From: Lachnospiraceae bacterium
GTDB taxonomy: Bacteria > Bacillota > Clostridia > Lachnospirales > Lachnospiraceae
Length of the DNA stretch: 44,658 nucleotides
Reading direction: 5' to 3'
NCBI GenBank assembly: GCA_024691125.1
Contig: JAILNV010000097.1
Coordinates: 1 to 44,658 of the forward strand
Part shown: positions 8,075 to 16,889 of the stretch, piece by piece
Layout of the letters: each line of letters begins with the position of its first letter
Numbering within the stretch: position 1 is the stretch's first letter
Position numbers and translations under genes: made by a program
Notes under the pieces: model-generated
What the model was told of the DNA's origin: nothing
Database searches by the model: none
The model's input: only the letters and a program-made list of their open reading frames with translations

Positions 8075-8959
8075 CTATCCCTTCACTGCGCCTACCATTA
8101 CTCCCTGATTAAAATATTTTTGTAAAAAAGGATACAGGAGCATGATAGGAAGTGTAGAAACCACTATTGAACCGTATTTCATCATATCCGAAAGCTGACG
8201 CAGTTCCTGTGCCATAGTGCCGGTTGCTGCACCCAACAGGGATTCATTGGCTATAAGAATACGTCTTAACAGAAGCTGCAGCGGAATAAGATTTTCATTC
8301 TGCAGATATATAAGAGCGTTAAACCATGAATTCCAGAGCCCTACGGCTGTCCACAGTCCCACAACCGCTATCACCGCTTTGGAGAGCGGCACAGCGAACC
8401 CGAAAAAGTATCTAAGGGTTCCGCATCCGTCTATCTGTGCCGCTTCCCACAGAGATTCAGGGAGGGAATTCTGGAAAAATGTCCTTGCTACTATTATGTT
8501 GTAGGTTGATACCGCAAAAGGAAGTATCATTACCCAGGGTGTATCAAGAAGATGGAACTGTTTTACCACAAGGTAAGTCGGAATAAGTCCGCCGCTTACA
8601 AACATTGGTATTATATAGAAGGCATTTATCCACTTTCTTCCCGGCATATCATGTCTTGACATCGCATACCCGGCTGTGATGTTTACTATAAGAGCTATAA
8701 TCGTTCCGGTCAGCGTATACAATATTGTATTAAGATAGCTTTTCCATATCTGCTTCTGAGAAAACAGTTGCTCATATCCTCTTACATCTATTGTCTTTGG
8801 CCATATCCATACCTTGCCGGTCGCTACATCTGCAGGATTGGAAAATGAAGCTATTATAACAAACCATAAAGGGTATATGACCATGAGAATCATTATCACT
8901 GCTATTACATGAAAAAGTATATTAACTATCTTATCCTGAGAAATCTTCTTATTTATCAC
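8075..8959 (-). CDS. Carbohydrate ABC transporter permease (LplC/YtcP type)
   Basis: A 294-residue inner-membrane permease of the CUT1 MalG-like class, with six hydrophobic segments (first about residues 13-35). The cytoplasmic EAA loop is ESLWEAAQIDGCGTLRYFFG, which docks the ATPase. The C-terminus MLLYPFLQKYFNQGVMVGAVKG is the hallmark ending of LplC-type subunits. The start is GTG at 8959, with GGAGG nine bases upstream. It lies 14 bp downstream of the partner permease. No ATPase gene is in the operon. Confidence 0.92.
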   Translation of the reverse strand: MINKKISQDKIVNILFHVIAVIMILMVIYPLWFVIIASFSNPADVATGKVWIWPKTIDVRGYEQLFSQKQIWKSYLNTILYTLTGTIIALIVNITAGYAMSRHDMPGRKWINAFYIIPMFVSGGLIPTYLVVKQFHLLDTPWVMILPFAVSTYNIIVARTFFQNSLPESLWEAAQIDGCGTLRYFFGFAVPLSKAVIAVVGLWTAVGLWNSWFNALIYLQNENLIPLQLLLRRILIANESLLGAATGTMAQELRQLSDMMKYGSIVVSTLPIMLLYPFLQKYFNQGVMVGAVKG

Positions 8960-8973
8960 TTTTACATCCTCCC

Positions 8974-9894
8974 TTAAAACAGACTGTTGTCCGTGATCTT
9001 CTTTGCCATGTAATTCACAAAGAGTAATACGATAAGGTTGACTACCGTGTTAAACAGGCCGATCGCTGTCGAAAGACTGTACTGCATGCTCTGCATTCCC
9101 ATCTTGTATACGTATGTTGAAATGATCTCACTGCTCATGATGTTCTGTATATTCTGAAGGAGAAACACTTTCTCAAAACCTATTCCGAGAATACTTCCGG
9201 CTCTTAATATAAGGAGGATCATTGCCGTAGGCATTATCATCGGGATATCTACGTATCTGATCTTCTGAAGAGTGGTAGCCCCGTCCACAGTGGCAGCTTC
9301 GTAGAAAGTAGGATCTATTCCCGCAAGGGCAGCCAGATATATAATGCTGTCCCAGCCTAAGTGCTGCCATATATCACTCCATACATATACATGCTTAAAT
9401 GCCGTTGCTTTCGCCATCAGATTGGGAAACTGCGCTCCAAGGAGATTAAACAGGTTGGCAAACAGTCCACTGCTTGGCGAGAGAAAGATAAGAACCAGTC
9501 CGCACATGACCATCGTCGATATAAAATGCGGAAGGTATGTGATCACCTGAAAGACCTTCTTAAACATTCTTGTCTTCATCTGATTGCACATAAGCGCTAA
9601 CAGGATGGGAAGCGGAAAACCGACCAGAATACTGTACATGCTTAGCCCGAGCGTGTTCTTTATTGTTACTCCGAACTGATACGATCTGAAATACTGCAAA
9701 AAATTCTTCATTCCCACAAACGGACTCTTTATGATCCCAAGCGCAGGCGAATAATTCTGAAAAGCAATCACTATTCCACCCATCGGAAGATATGCAAAGC
9801 AAAAAAGAAGAATAGCAGATGGCAGAAGCAGTATATACAGCTGGTAGTATTTCCTTATGGCGCTTAATCCGTCAGATCTCTTTTTCCCGTTCAT
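8974..9894 (-). CDS. Carbohydrate ABC transporter permease (LplB/YteP type)
   Basis: A 306-residue permease of the MalF-like class. It has an N-terminal helix (about residues 18-40, YILLLPSAILLFCFAYLPMGG), the conserved VIAFQNYSP/VGMKNFLQYF segment of LplB/YteP proteins, and an EAA loop reading FYEAATVDGATTLQKIRYVD. Six membrane segments are apparent. It is the first gene of the importer operon, which reads permease, permease, binding protein, GH31, kinase. AAAGGAGA lies upstream of the ATG. Transcription probably starts in the 9895-10130 intergenic region under control of the divergent YesMN-like pair. Confidence 0.92.
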   Translation of the reverse strand: MNGKKRSDGLSAIRKYYQLYILLLPSAILLFCFAYLPMGGIVIAFQNYSPALGIIKSPFVGMKNFLQYFRSYQFGVTIKNTLGLSMYSILVGFPLPILLALMCNQMKTRMFKKVFQVITYLPHFISTMVMCGLVLIFLSPSSGLFANLFNLLGAQFPNLMAKATAFKHVYVWSDIWQHLGWDSIIYLAALAGIDPTFYEAATVDGATTLQKIRYVDIPMIMPTAMILLILRAGSILGIGFEKVFLLQNIQNIMSSEIISTYVYKMGMQSMQYSLSTAIGLFNTVVNLIVLLFVNYMAKKITDNSLF

Positions 9895-10038
9895 TTACGG
9901 ACTCTCCTTTCCCTAATACAAGGTTACTATTTCTTTGTTTGTTCAGTTATATTTTTATATTTTTCTCTCTTATTTTGTTTCTTCGCTTTTCTTTTGCGTT
10001 TGTTCCATGGTCACATGATACAGGACGGGGATTTTTAT

Positions 10039-10079
10039 AAATAGCACTTTTCCGAACCGAAAATAGCACTTTTCCGAAC
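10039..10079. repeat. Two perfect 19-bp direct repeats, candidate regulator operator
   Basis: AAATAGCACTTTTCCGAAC occurs at 10039-10057 and again at 10061-10079. The period is 22 bp, close to two helical turns, so both copies face the same side of the helix. It lies between the divergent importer operon and the sensor kinase gene. AraC-family activators typically bind such phased direct repeats; the plausible binder is the YesN-like regulator at 11920-13500. On the minus strand the repeats end just upstream of a weak promoter (TATCAT at about 10017-10022 with a poor -35), as expected for an activator-dependent importer promoter. Confidence 0.65.
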
Positions 10080-10118
10080 TCGGCCATAAATGCTGTAGCG
10101 GATTTGTGTTATTACATA

Positions 10119-10124
10119 TATAAT
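10119..10124 (+). promoter_or_regulatory. -10 box for the sensor kinase gene, possibly giving a leaderless mRNA
   Basis: A perfect TATAAT ends seven bases before the ATG at 10131, so transcription would start at or next to the start codon. No ribosome binding site is present and an in-frame TAG lies at 10125-10127, which excludes an upstream start. No good -35 box is seen at 16-18 bp. Confidence 0.5.
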
Positions 10125-10130
10125 TAGCAT

Positions 10131-11849
10131 ATGAAAAATAAAAACCCCCGCTCTTATCCGGTTACACAGGTACTCGGTAATACAATATGGTTAGCTGTCC
10201 CCGTAGCTTTGGTGTTCATTGTAGCCAGCATAATATCCTTACATGCCATGCGCATTGAGAATAACCGCGCAGTTGAAAATACTGTCGGGATATACCGGAA
10301 TGAACTCGGACATCGGATGAACGCCGTAAGTCATTTCATTTCTTGGACAGTCATGCATGATCCGATCCTTAATGATTTTGCACAGGATAAACATATGGGA
10401 GATTATGTAAAAGCCGGGGATGCGCTTCGTTCCAGAGTAAGTGACATGCAATATTCTACAGGAAATGAATTCAGCTATTTCTTCTATAATAATCCAACAG
10501 ACTTATTTATTAATGTTTCTCCCCTCGTCCTTGAATATTCAAAATATAAGAAAATAAGGGAAAACATAATAGCTGACATAAGGGCAGGTAATGTATTTGA
10601 AGGTTCATTATGGAAATACCGTATTTATGACGGTGACGGATATTTATGCTGCGGTCTCTCATATAACGGCTATTCCCTTATTTCCGTTATAAGTGTCAAT
10701 GACCTCATCACACCTCTTTCGTCCATGAATCTGGGCAAAGACGGGAGCATACAGCTTATGGATAAGGATGGCACTGTTTTCTATGAGACCTCTTTAGCTC
10801 CTGAAGGCATAAAAAAGAGCTTTTACAACAGGCTTTATTTTCCCTGCGACGATACGTCACTTCCGTTTTCACTGATCATATACTGTGATCTGCTGAGTAT
10901 TCACGGCAGGATATTTTTCCTGCAGTTTACAGTACTGCTGATTGCTCTTACACTGTGTTTTATCCTTGGAAGCTATGTGCTGCTTACTTATAAGAAGGTA
11001 ATACTCCCCATCAAGCTTTTTTCCGACAGGCTTTCATCTATAGATTCACTAACAGAAGGCGGCGATCCTTCTACCTTTGAGCTTACAGACGGAAACATAC
11101 AGGAGCTTAACCTTATTAACGAACAGTTCAAGAATCTCATACACGAAATAACAAGGCTAAGGATAGATATTTACGAATCAGAGCTTGAAAAAGACAGGTT
11201 CAGGATCCATTTTCTGAAGCAACAGATCAAGCCTCATTTCTATCTTAACTGCCTGACTACAATAGACAGTATGCTTGCTATCGGGGATTCTCAGGCAGCG
11301 GGTAAGATGCTCCAGTTTACATCCAGATACCTGAGATATCTCTTTCAGGCGGATAAGGATTTCGTGGCTCTGCAAAGCGAGCTGTCACACATTCAGGATT
11401 ATATGGATATTCAGAAGCTTAGACTTGCCCAGGAGATCGACTATATCTGTACAAGCGACGAGACCTTCTCTTCAGTAAGCATCCCTCCCCTTTTGCTTAT
11501 TACCTTCGTTGAAAACATAATAAAGCATGCTCAGCCTGCGGACGGTCATCTGCGTATAGAATTAAGATGCTCTCTTGAGACAGACCAAGACGAAGCAGTA
11601 AAAAGTCGCTTCAACTCAGACAGGCATTTCAGGATAAGCATATCCGATAACGGTCAGGGATTTCAGGAAGAAGTTCTTCAAAAGATCAACAGTGGAGTAC
11701 CTCTTACTTCAGGCAGTGAGCATATAGGTATTACCAACTGTATACGCAGGATGAAGCTTCTTTACGGAGACTCATTTACCGTAAGGCTTGATAATCCTGT
11801 CACAGGTGGTGCCTTAGTACTTTTGGATATTCCGTATTCTTTTATCTAG
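10131..11849 (+). CDS. YesM-type sensor histidine kinase
   Basis: A 572-residue membrane sensor of the LytS/YesM class. A first transmembrane helix (about residues 18-40) is followed by an extracytoplasmic sensing part of about 220 residues. A second helix (about 262-288) and a HAMP-like linker follow. Next is the His_kinase phospho-acceptor segment LKQQIKPHFYLNCL with His369, and then an ATPase domain with the N-box FVENIIKHA and the G-box SDNGQGF near residues 460-515. It pairs with the response regulator 70 bp downstream and is divergent from the importer operon, a common arrangement for glycan sensing. It starts with no ribosome binding site (see the -10 box at 10119). Confidence 0.92.
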   Translation: MKNKNPRSYPVTQVLGNTIWLAVPVALVFIVASIISLHAMRIENNRAVENTVGIYRNELGHRMNAVSHFISWTVMHDPILNDFAQDKHMGDYVKAGDALRSRVSDMQYSTGNEFSYFFYNNPTDLFINVSPLVLEYSKYKKIRENIIADIRAGNVFEGSLWKYRIYDGDGYLCCGLSYNGYSLISVISVNDLITPLSSMNLGKDGSIQLMDKDGTVFYETSLAPEGIKKSFYNRLYFPCDDTSLPFSLIIYCDLLSIHGRIFFLQFTVLLIALTLCFILGSYVLLTYKKVILPIKLFSDRLSSIDSLTEGGDPSTFELTDGNIQELNLINEQFKNLIHEITRLRIDIYESELEKDRFRIHFLKQQIKPHFYLNCLTTIDSMLAIGDSQAAGKMLQFTSRYLRYLFQADKDFVALQSELSHIQDYMDIQKLRLAQEIDYICTSDETFSSVSIPPLLLITFVENIIKHAQPADGHLRIELRCSLETDQDEAVKSRFNSDRHFRISISDNGQGFQEEVLQKINSGVPLTSGSEHIGITNCIRRMKLLYGDSFTVRLDNPVTGGALVLLDIPYSFI

Positions 11850-11919
11850 ACCAAAATTTATGAATATAGGATACTTTAAACAGATTTATTGATGGATATT
11901 TTATAAATGTGAGGTATTA

Positions 11920-13500
11920 ATGAAGGTTCTGTTGGTGGATGATGACCGTTTTGTAATAGAAGCACTGAAAAGAGGTATAGACTGGAATGCTCTTGGTATT
12001 TCGGATGTCTTTACCGCCTTTGATATAATAAATGCACGCATGATACTTAAGTCTGAGCATATAGATCTGCTGCTCAGTGATATCGATATGCCTCACGGAA
12101 GCGGACTCGAGCTCCTAAGCGGTATGAGGGACGAGGGTATTGATATACCGGCCATATTTCTTACGAACTATGCTGATTTCTCCTACGCTCAGAAGGCTCT
12201 TGAGCTTAAGAGCTTTCATTACTTCCTTAAACCTATAGATTTCGCACAGCTTACCGAAATAATAAAGAAAGCACTGGCTGAATCGGCTGCCGGTTATACA
12301 GATACAAGAAATGCTCTAGCCGAAATGTGGCGTAGCTACATCATGGAGCGGAACAGGTCATATGAAGAATTTGTTAAGGAAACCTTAAGACTGTATCCGA
12401 AGCTGTCAGGACTTAAGGGTTATGCATGCATACTTTTAAATATCTATCCTTACACGATCGATGAGAATAATGAATTAAAGAAAAATCACTCCGATGAACC
12501 GGAATGCGGAAAAATTCTTTTTGATCTGCTCTGTTCCGTATACGGTGCGGCTTTCGCGGATCTGAATGTATTTATCCCGACTGATTCCGAAGCCTGCAGA
12601 TATTTTACGCTTCTTCCTCTGTGTAAAGAATATGACAACGCCGCAAATGAACGTATCACGAGAGATACTCGTGAAATCATTGGGATCATCAATAAACGGT
12701 TAGGCTATTCCTGCAGCTTCTATATTCTGTCGCCTGCTTCTCTTAAAGATGTTCCCGATTCCTTTATTAAGCTCACAGAGTTCAATACCGGATATCCGGG
12801 CAATACGGACCGTGTTTTTATGATCTCTCCTTCCACGGATGTTCCGTATAGGACTCCTCCGGTATATGATAAGGAATTGGCGATACATGCTCTTGAAACC
12901 GGTGAACTTGAGCGTTTTAAACAGCTGAGCATGGACTATCTTTATACCGCAGCTTCCAGAAATTCCGTTACCGGAGCGGTCATTACGGATTTTCATATAG
13001 AGTTCAATCAGATCATATACTCGTATCTACTGGATAAAGGCATTATGGCAAGTAAGCTGTTTCAAAACGAAACCTTCCATTTTCTCAATAAAAACCTGCA
13101 ATTATCCTCTTATTATATGGAGCTCTATATAAAATATACGGTAAACATGCTTCACAGGTATCTGGATGAAAGCGGTTCGGATGAGAATGTTTCGGTTATG
13201 CTTCTTAAATACGTTGATGATCATTTCTGCGAGGATATAAGCCGGGAAGACCTTTCAGATATGTTTTTCTTTGATCCTGACTATATCACTAGAATATTTA
13301 AGAAAGAAACAGGAATGAGCTATAAAAATTATGTTATAGACAAACGTCTTACTCTTGCCTGTAAGCTGCTTACAGAAACCGGAGATCCGGTTCACGAGAT
13401 ATCATTAAGAGTAGGATATGATAACTATTCCTATTTCACACGCCTGTTTAAGAAAACCTACGGAGTAACCCCCGCAGAATTCAGAAGTGACTCCGAATAA
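11920..13500 (+). CDS. YesN-type response regulator with AraC DNA-binding domain
   Basis: A 526-residue regulator. An N-terminal receiver domain (1-120) carries the acidic pocket VDDD, phospho-acceptor Asp54 in LLSDIDMP and Lys in FLKPID. A long middle region (about 130-420) of unknown fold follows. The C-terminal AraC-type double helix-turn-helix (about 425-520) contains DMFFFDPDYITRIFKKETG and the signature VGYDNYSYFTRLFKKTYGVTPAEFR. It is most likely phosphorylated by the adjacent YesM-like kinase. It probably activates the divergent importer/GH31/kinase operon through the direct repeats at 10039-10079 (inference from context). GAGGT precedes the ATG. Confidence 0.93.
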   Translation: MKVLLVDDDRFVIEALKRGIDWNALGISDVFTAFDIINARMILKSEHIDLLLSDIDMPHGSGLELLSGMRDEGIDIPAIFLTNYADFSYAQKALELKSFHYFLKPIDFAQLTEIIKKALAESAAGYTDTRNALAEMWRSYIMERNRSYEEFVKETLRLYPKLSGLKGYACILLNIYPYTIDENNELKKNHSDEPECGKILFDLLCSVYGAAFADLNVFIPTDSEACRYFTLLPLCKEYDNAANERITRDTREIIGIINKRLGYSCSFYILSPASLKDVPDSFIKLTEFNTGYPGNTDRVFMISPSTDVPYRTPPVYDKELAIHALETGELERFKQLSMDYLYTAASRNSVTGAVITDFHIEFNQIIYSYLLDKGIMASKLFQNETFHFLNKNLQLSSYYMELYIKYTVNMLHRYLDESGSDENVSVMLLKYVDDHFCEDISREDLSDMFFFDPDYITRIFKKETGMSYKNYVIDKRLTLACKLLTETGDPVHEISLRVGYDNYSYFTRLFKKTYGVTPAEFRSDSE

Positions 13501-13520
13501 CTCATATCCGGACAACATCA

Positions 13521-13565
13521 AAACACCTGTGAGCAATAGTAAAATACCATAAGTCACAGGTGTTT
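13521..13565. terminator. Bidirectional terminator between convergent genes
   Basis: A perfect 12-bp inverted repeat (AAACACCTGTGA at 13521-13532, complement at 13554-13565) lies between the plus-strand regulator and minus-strand transketolase genes. T-tracts of three to four bases at both ends suit termination from both sides. Confidence 0.7.
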
Positions 13566-13615
13566 AGATTTAAATCATCCTACATATCTTATAAGTTCAG
13601 TTAAGATGCTCTTAT

Positions 13616-14557
13616 CTATTTAAGAAATTCCTTTATCTGGTTATAGATACCTTCTGCATCCAGCTGATACTTGTGGATAAGTGCCGCTGCCGAACCTGAC
13701 TCGCCGAACACATCCTGCATACCTATCTTCTTAACAGGTGTCGGAAGCTTCTCTGAAAGGCAGTCACATACAGCTGAGCCCAATCCGCCTATAACCGAAT
13801 GCTCCTCAGCCGTCACTACCTTACCGGTCTTTTTGGCTGATGCAATTATAAGCTCCTCATCCAGAGGCTTGATAGTATGGATATTTATAACCTCCGCATC
13901 GATACCGTCATTCGCCAGCATCTTTGCAGCTTCCATGGACTCGGGAACGGTAAGGCCTGTTGCAACTATTGTCAGATCCTTGCCTTCCTTAAGGACTATA
14001 CCCTTACCCATTTCGAACTTATAGGTTGCTTCATCATTAAATACGGGAACAGCCGCACGACCGAATCTCAGATATACAGGACCTACATATTCATATGCAG
14101 CCTTAACTGCAGCACGTGCCTCTACATCATCGGCAGGATTGATGATAACCATACCGGGAATTGTCCTCATAAGAGCGATATCTTCATTACACTGGTGTGA
14201 AGCTCCATCCTCGCCAACGGAAATTCCTGCATGAGTAGCACCTATCTTTACATTAAGATGTGGGTATCCGATGGAATTACGAACCTGCTCAAATGCACGT
14301 CCTGCTGAAAACATTGCAAAGGATGAACAGAAAGGAACCTTGCCTGTCGTAGCCAGACCTGCTGCGATACCTGTCATATTTGACTCTGCAATACCTACAT
14401 TAATATGCTTATCGGGATGAGCCTTCTTAAATACGCCTGTCTTGGTAGCAGCTGCAAGATCCGCAGTCAGAACCACCAGATCGTCATGCTCGTTTCCAAG
14501 CTCAACCAATGCATTACCATAGCTCTCTCTTGTTGCGATCTTCTTTACTTCTGACAT
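13616..14557 (-). CDS. Transketolase, C-terminal (pyrimidine-binding) subunit
   Basis: A 313-residue protein equal to the second half of transketolase. It has the pyrimidine-binding domain (GIAESNMTGIAAGLATTGKV, with the conserved catalytic Glu, and HAGISVGEDGASHQ) and the C-terminal transketolase domain (TGLTVPESMEAAKML, VVTAEEHSVIGGLG). It overlaps the N-terminal subunit gene by 13 bp, so the two chains are made together and form the active thiamine-diphosphate enzyme of the non-oxidative pentose phosphate pathway. Split transketolases of this type are common in Clostridia. The pair lies next to, but is convergent with, the sugar-uptake regulators. Confidence 0.93.
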   Translation of the reverse strand: MSEVKKIATRESYGNALVELGNEHDDLVVLTADLAAATKTGVFKKAHPDKHINVGIAESNMTGIAAGLATTGKVPFCSSFAMFSAGRAFEQVRNSIGYPHLNVKIGATHAGISVGEDGASHQCNEDIALMRTIPGMVIINPADDVEARAAVKAAYEYVGPVYLRFGRAAVPVFNDEATYKFEMGKGIVLKEGKDLTIVATGLTVPESMEAAKMLANDGIDAEVINIHTIKPLDEELIIASAKKTGKVVTAEEHSVIGGLGSAVCDCLSEKLPTPVKKIGMQDVFGESGSAAALIHKYQLDAEGIYNQIKEFLK

Positions 14558-15381
14558 AATGCTTCACCTACTTTCTCAAGATCCGCCATTGCGATAGCGT
14601 ACTGCTCGTCATTTGGTGCCGTTCCATGCCATGCCACATTATTCTCCATAAAGGAAACTCCCTTGCCCTTAAGACTCTTTGCAATAATGGCTGTAGGCAT
14701 ACCCTTTGTTTCCCTTGCTTCTTTAAATGCTGCTTCAATGGAATCAAAATCATGAGCATCACAGTTAATTACATGGAAATTAAATGCCTTGAACTTCTCA
14801 TCGATCGGATATGGATCACAGACTTCGGTAACCGGACCGTCTATCTGGAGATTATTGTTATCAACGATCACCACAAGATTGTCAAGCTTCTTAAATCCGG
14901 CGAACATTGAAGCCTCCCATACCTGGCCTTCTGCGATCTCACCGTCACCAAGCAGTGTATAAACCCTGAAATCATCACCGTACATCTTAGCTGACAATGC
15001 CATACCTACAGCTACCGATATACCCTGTCCCAAAGAACCGCTGCTCATGTCTACGCCGGGAGTATGCTGCATACACGGATGACCCTGAAGATGTGAACCC
15101 AGCTTACGCAAAGTAGTGAGCTCCTCTACCGGGAAATAACCTCTCTGTGCAAGTGTCGAATACAGAGCGGGTGCACAGTGACCCTTGGACAGTACAAAAC
15201 GGTCCCTGTCTTCCTTTTTAGGGTTCTTTGGGTCGATGTTCATTTCTTCAAAATACAGATAGGTCATGATATCAGCGCAGGATAATGATCCGCCCGGATG
15301 TCCGGCCTTGGCTGCATGAACAGACGTAACAATACCCTTACGTATCTCATTGGCTGTCTTTTGTAATTCCAACTTGTTCAT
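14545..15381 (-). CDS. Transketolase, N-terminal (thiamine diphosphate-binding) subunit
   Basis: A 278-residue protein equal to the first half of transketolase. It has HAAKAGHPGGSLSCADI at the start, the metal/thiamine diphosphate motif GDGEIAEGQVWEA (about residues 147-159) ending in DNNN, and SSGSLGQGISVAVGMA. It works with the overlapping downstream subunit to transfer two-carbon units between sugar phosphates. AAAGGACG precedes the ATG, and a well-spaced promoter lies at 15500-15528. Length and motif order match other split transketolase alpha chains. Confidence 0.94.
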   Translation of the reverse strand: MNKLELQKTANEIRKGIVTSVHAAKAGHPGGSLSCADIMTYLYFEEMNIDPKNPKKEDRDRFVLSKGHCAPALYSTLAQRGYFPVEELTTLRKLGSHLQGHPCMQHTPGVDMSSGSLGQGISVAVGMALSAKMYGDDFRVYTLLGDGEIAEGQVWEASMFAGFKKLDNLVVIVDNNNLQIDGPVTEVCDPYPIDEKFKAFNFHVINCDAHDFDSIEAAFKEARETKGMPTAIIAKSLKGKGVSFMENNVAWHGTAPNDEQYAIAMADLEKVGEALCQK

Positions 15382-15499
15382 GATAATCGTCCTTTCTTTA
15401 TTTAATAGGCAGGGATATATGTAACAGAAGCATCTATCCTTTCAACATCTCGTCACAAATATTCCTTAAAATAACGGCATTTCATAATGCGTTTACGAT

Positions 15500-15528
15500 A
15501 GTATATCATACTCACATCACCGTTTCAA
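15500..15528 (-). promoter_or_regulatory. Promoter for the transketolase operon
   Basis: Minus-strand TTGAAA (15523-15528), 17-bp spacer, TATACT (15500-15505), 119 bp upstream of the N-terminal subunit start. It lies directly after the sensor kinase stop, giving a leader of about 110 nt. Confidence 0.65.
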
Positions 15529-15558
15529 TGGATAGTTTAATGAATAAACTAACTCAGA

Positions 15559-16791
15559 TTACAGTATTACCGTAAACATAACCCCATCATTTTCAGCCTT
15601 TGCGGTTATGCTTCCCTTATGGAGGTTAACTATTCTTTTTGCTATTGACAGTCCTATACCGTGACCTCCTGTTGAAGACGTTCTCGATTTATCTGTCCTG
15701 TAGAATCTGTCAAATATCCTTTCCGCATCAAATTCTTCCCCTGTTTCTGCGGTATTAAAGACTCTTAACTGTATCCTTTTGCCTGTTTTTTCAAGCTCCA
15801 CATATACACGGCCTTCTTCGCTTACATATTTGGACGCATTCTCTATAAGTATATCTGCAAGGTTTTCCATCTGGTTTTTTACTGCGTCGATATAGATTTC
15901 TTCCCCAAGCTTTTTCTCAAGCCTTGCCCTTTTTCTTTCAAGTACCCCTGAAAACTTGCTAAGAGACTCATTAATGATCATTGTCATATTAACAGATTCT
16001 CTTTTATCTGTATCCGCGTATTCTTCCATCCTTGACAGTATGAGAAGCTGATTGATAAGCTTTCCCATGTGTCCTGCCTGAGAGATTATATTCTGCGTCC
16101 ATTCATTGTCACCGTTTTTATATTTCAATACCTCTGCATTTGCGGAGATTATTGCAAGCGGTGTCTTAAGCTCATGGCTTGCATCTGTGATAAACTGTTT
16201 TTGAGCCTTTTGGTTCAGTTCAAACGGCAGAAGTATTCTTGATGAAAGTGCTGCAAATATGCCGGATACCAGAATCGCAAATATAAGCGATACACCAATG
16301 GCTATATGAAGAGTTCTTCGCTGAGATTCCATATGATCACTCCAGTCAAGAAAGATCACGTAATCGTCCGGTTCAATACCTTCTGTTATTCTATATCTGT
16401 ACTTATCTAAATACCCTGTTTTTCTCTTTTTTAAAATAACATAATCCGCCATACCTTTGGCTGTTTCCTCATCTATAGAAGAAATATGTTCTGCATGAAT
16501 CTCATAGTCACCCGTTTCGTTTTCTGTTTCTACAGTAAAATATCTGGTCCTGAATTCTGTTTCGGCATTAAGATTTATACTATACTTAGTCTGCTCCTCA
16601 AATGCCTTTTCATCGAATTCTTTTACTCTTGGCATATGGCCGCCATTGAAGCTTATTGCCATAGTCATAGCATCCGCTCTTTGGGTATTTGACCATAATA
16701 CAGAAAAATTAAGACCGGCAACCAATATTGAAAAAACAAGGATGACCGAAAGAAATGCTATACCTATCATCTTTTTCTGAAGCTTTTTCAT
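15559..16791 (-). CDS. Two-component sensor histidine kinase (OmpR-partner type)
   Basis: A 410-residue membrane sensor with a short N-terminus and a first transmembrane helix (about residues 8-30). An extracytoplasmic domain of about 120 residues and a second helix (about 157-180) follow. The HisKA segment FITDASHELKTPLAII carries phospho-acceptor His206. A HATPase domain with DILIENASKYV and GGHGIGLSIAKRI ends at the last residue. It is the third gene of a unit with the alarmone synthetase and the OmpR-type regulator. A 36-bp palindrome separates it from the regulator gene. The signal sensed is not evident. Confidence 0.92.
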   Translation of the reverse strand: MKKLQKKMIGIAFLSVILVFSILVAGLNFSVLWSNTQRADAMTMAISFNGGHMPRVKEFDEKAFEEQTKYSINLNAETEFRTRYFTVETENETGDYEIHAEHISSIDEETAKGMADYVILKKRKTGYLDKYRYRITEGIEPDDYVIFLDWSDHMESQRRTLHIAIGVSLIFAILVSGIFAALSSRILLPFELNQKAQKQFITDASHELKTPLAIISANAEVLKYKNGDNEWTQNIISQAGHMGKLINQLLILSRMEEYADTDKRESVNMTMIINESLSKFSGVLERKRARLEKKLGEEIYIDAVKNQMENLADILIENASKYVSEEGRVYVELEKTGKRIQLRVFNTAETGEEFDAERIFDRFYRTDKSRTSSTGGHGIGLSIAKRIVNLHKGSITAKAENDGVMFTVIL

Positions 16792-16812
16792 TCATTTTCT
16801 CCCATGAAAATA

Positions 16813-16848
16813 TCATAAGGGGTACCGCTTGCGGTGGATTCCTTATGA
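16813..16848. repeat. 36-bp dispersed palindrome, copy 1
   Basis: The element runs from TCATAAGG to CCTTATGA with an inner ACCGC-TT-GCGGT stem. A second element of identical length at 44155-44190 matches it at about 26 of 36 positions, with identical ends and a shared GGATTCCTTATGA half. It lies between the regulator and kinase genes, where its hairpin could affect mRNA stability or read-through. It looks like a member of a small repeat family (REP/MITE-like). Confidence 0.6.
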
Positions 16849-16889
16849 TGGTTCTCAGTTTTCATATTCTGTTTTACACTACCAATTTG

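Noticed and set aside
10039..10079. CRISPR-like repeat unit
   Set aside because: Only two copies with a 3-bp gap and no cas genes; the phased spacing fits an operator.
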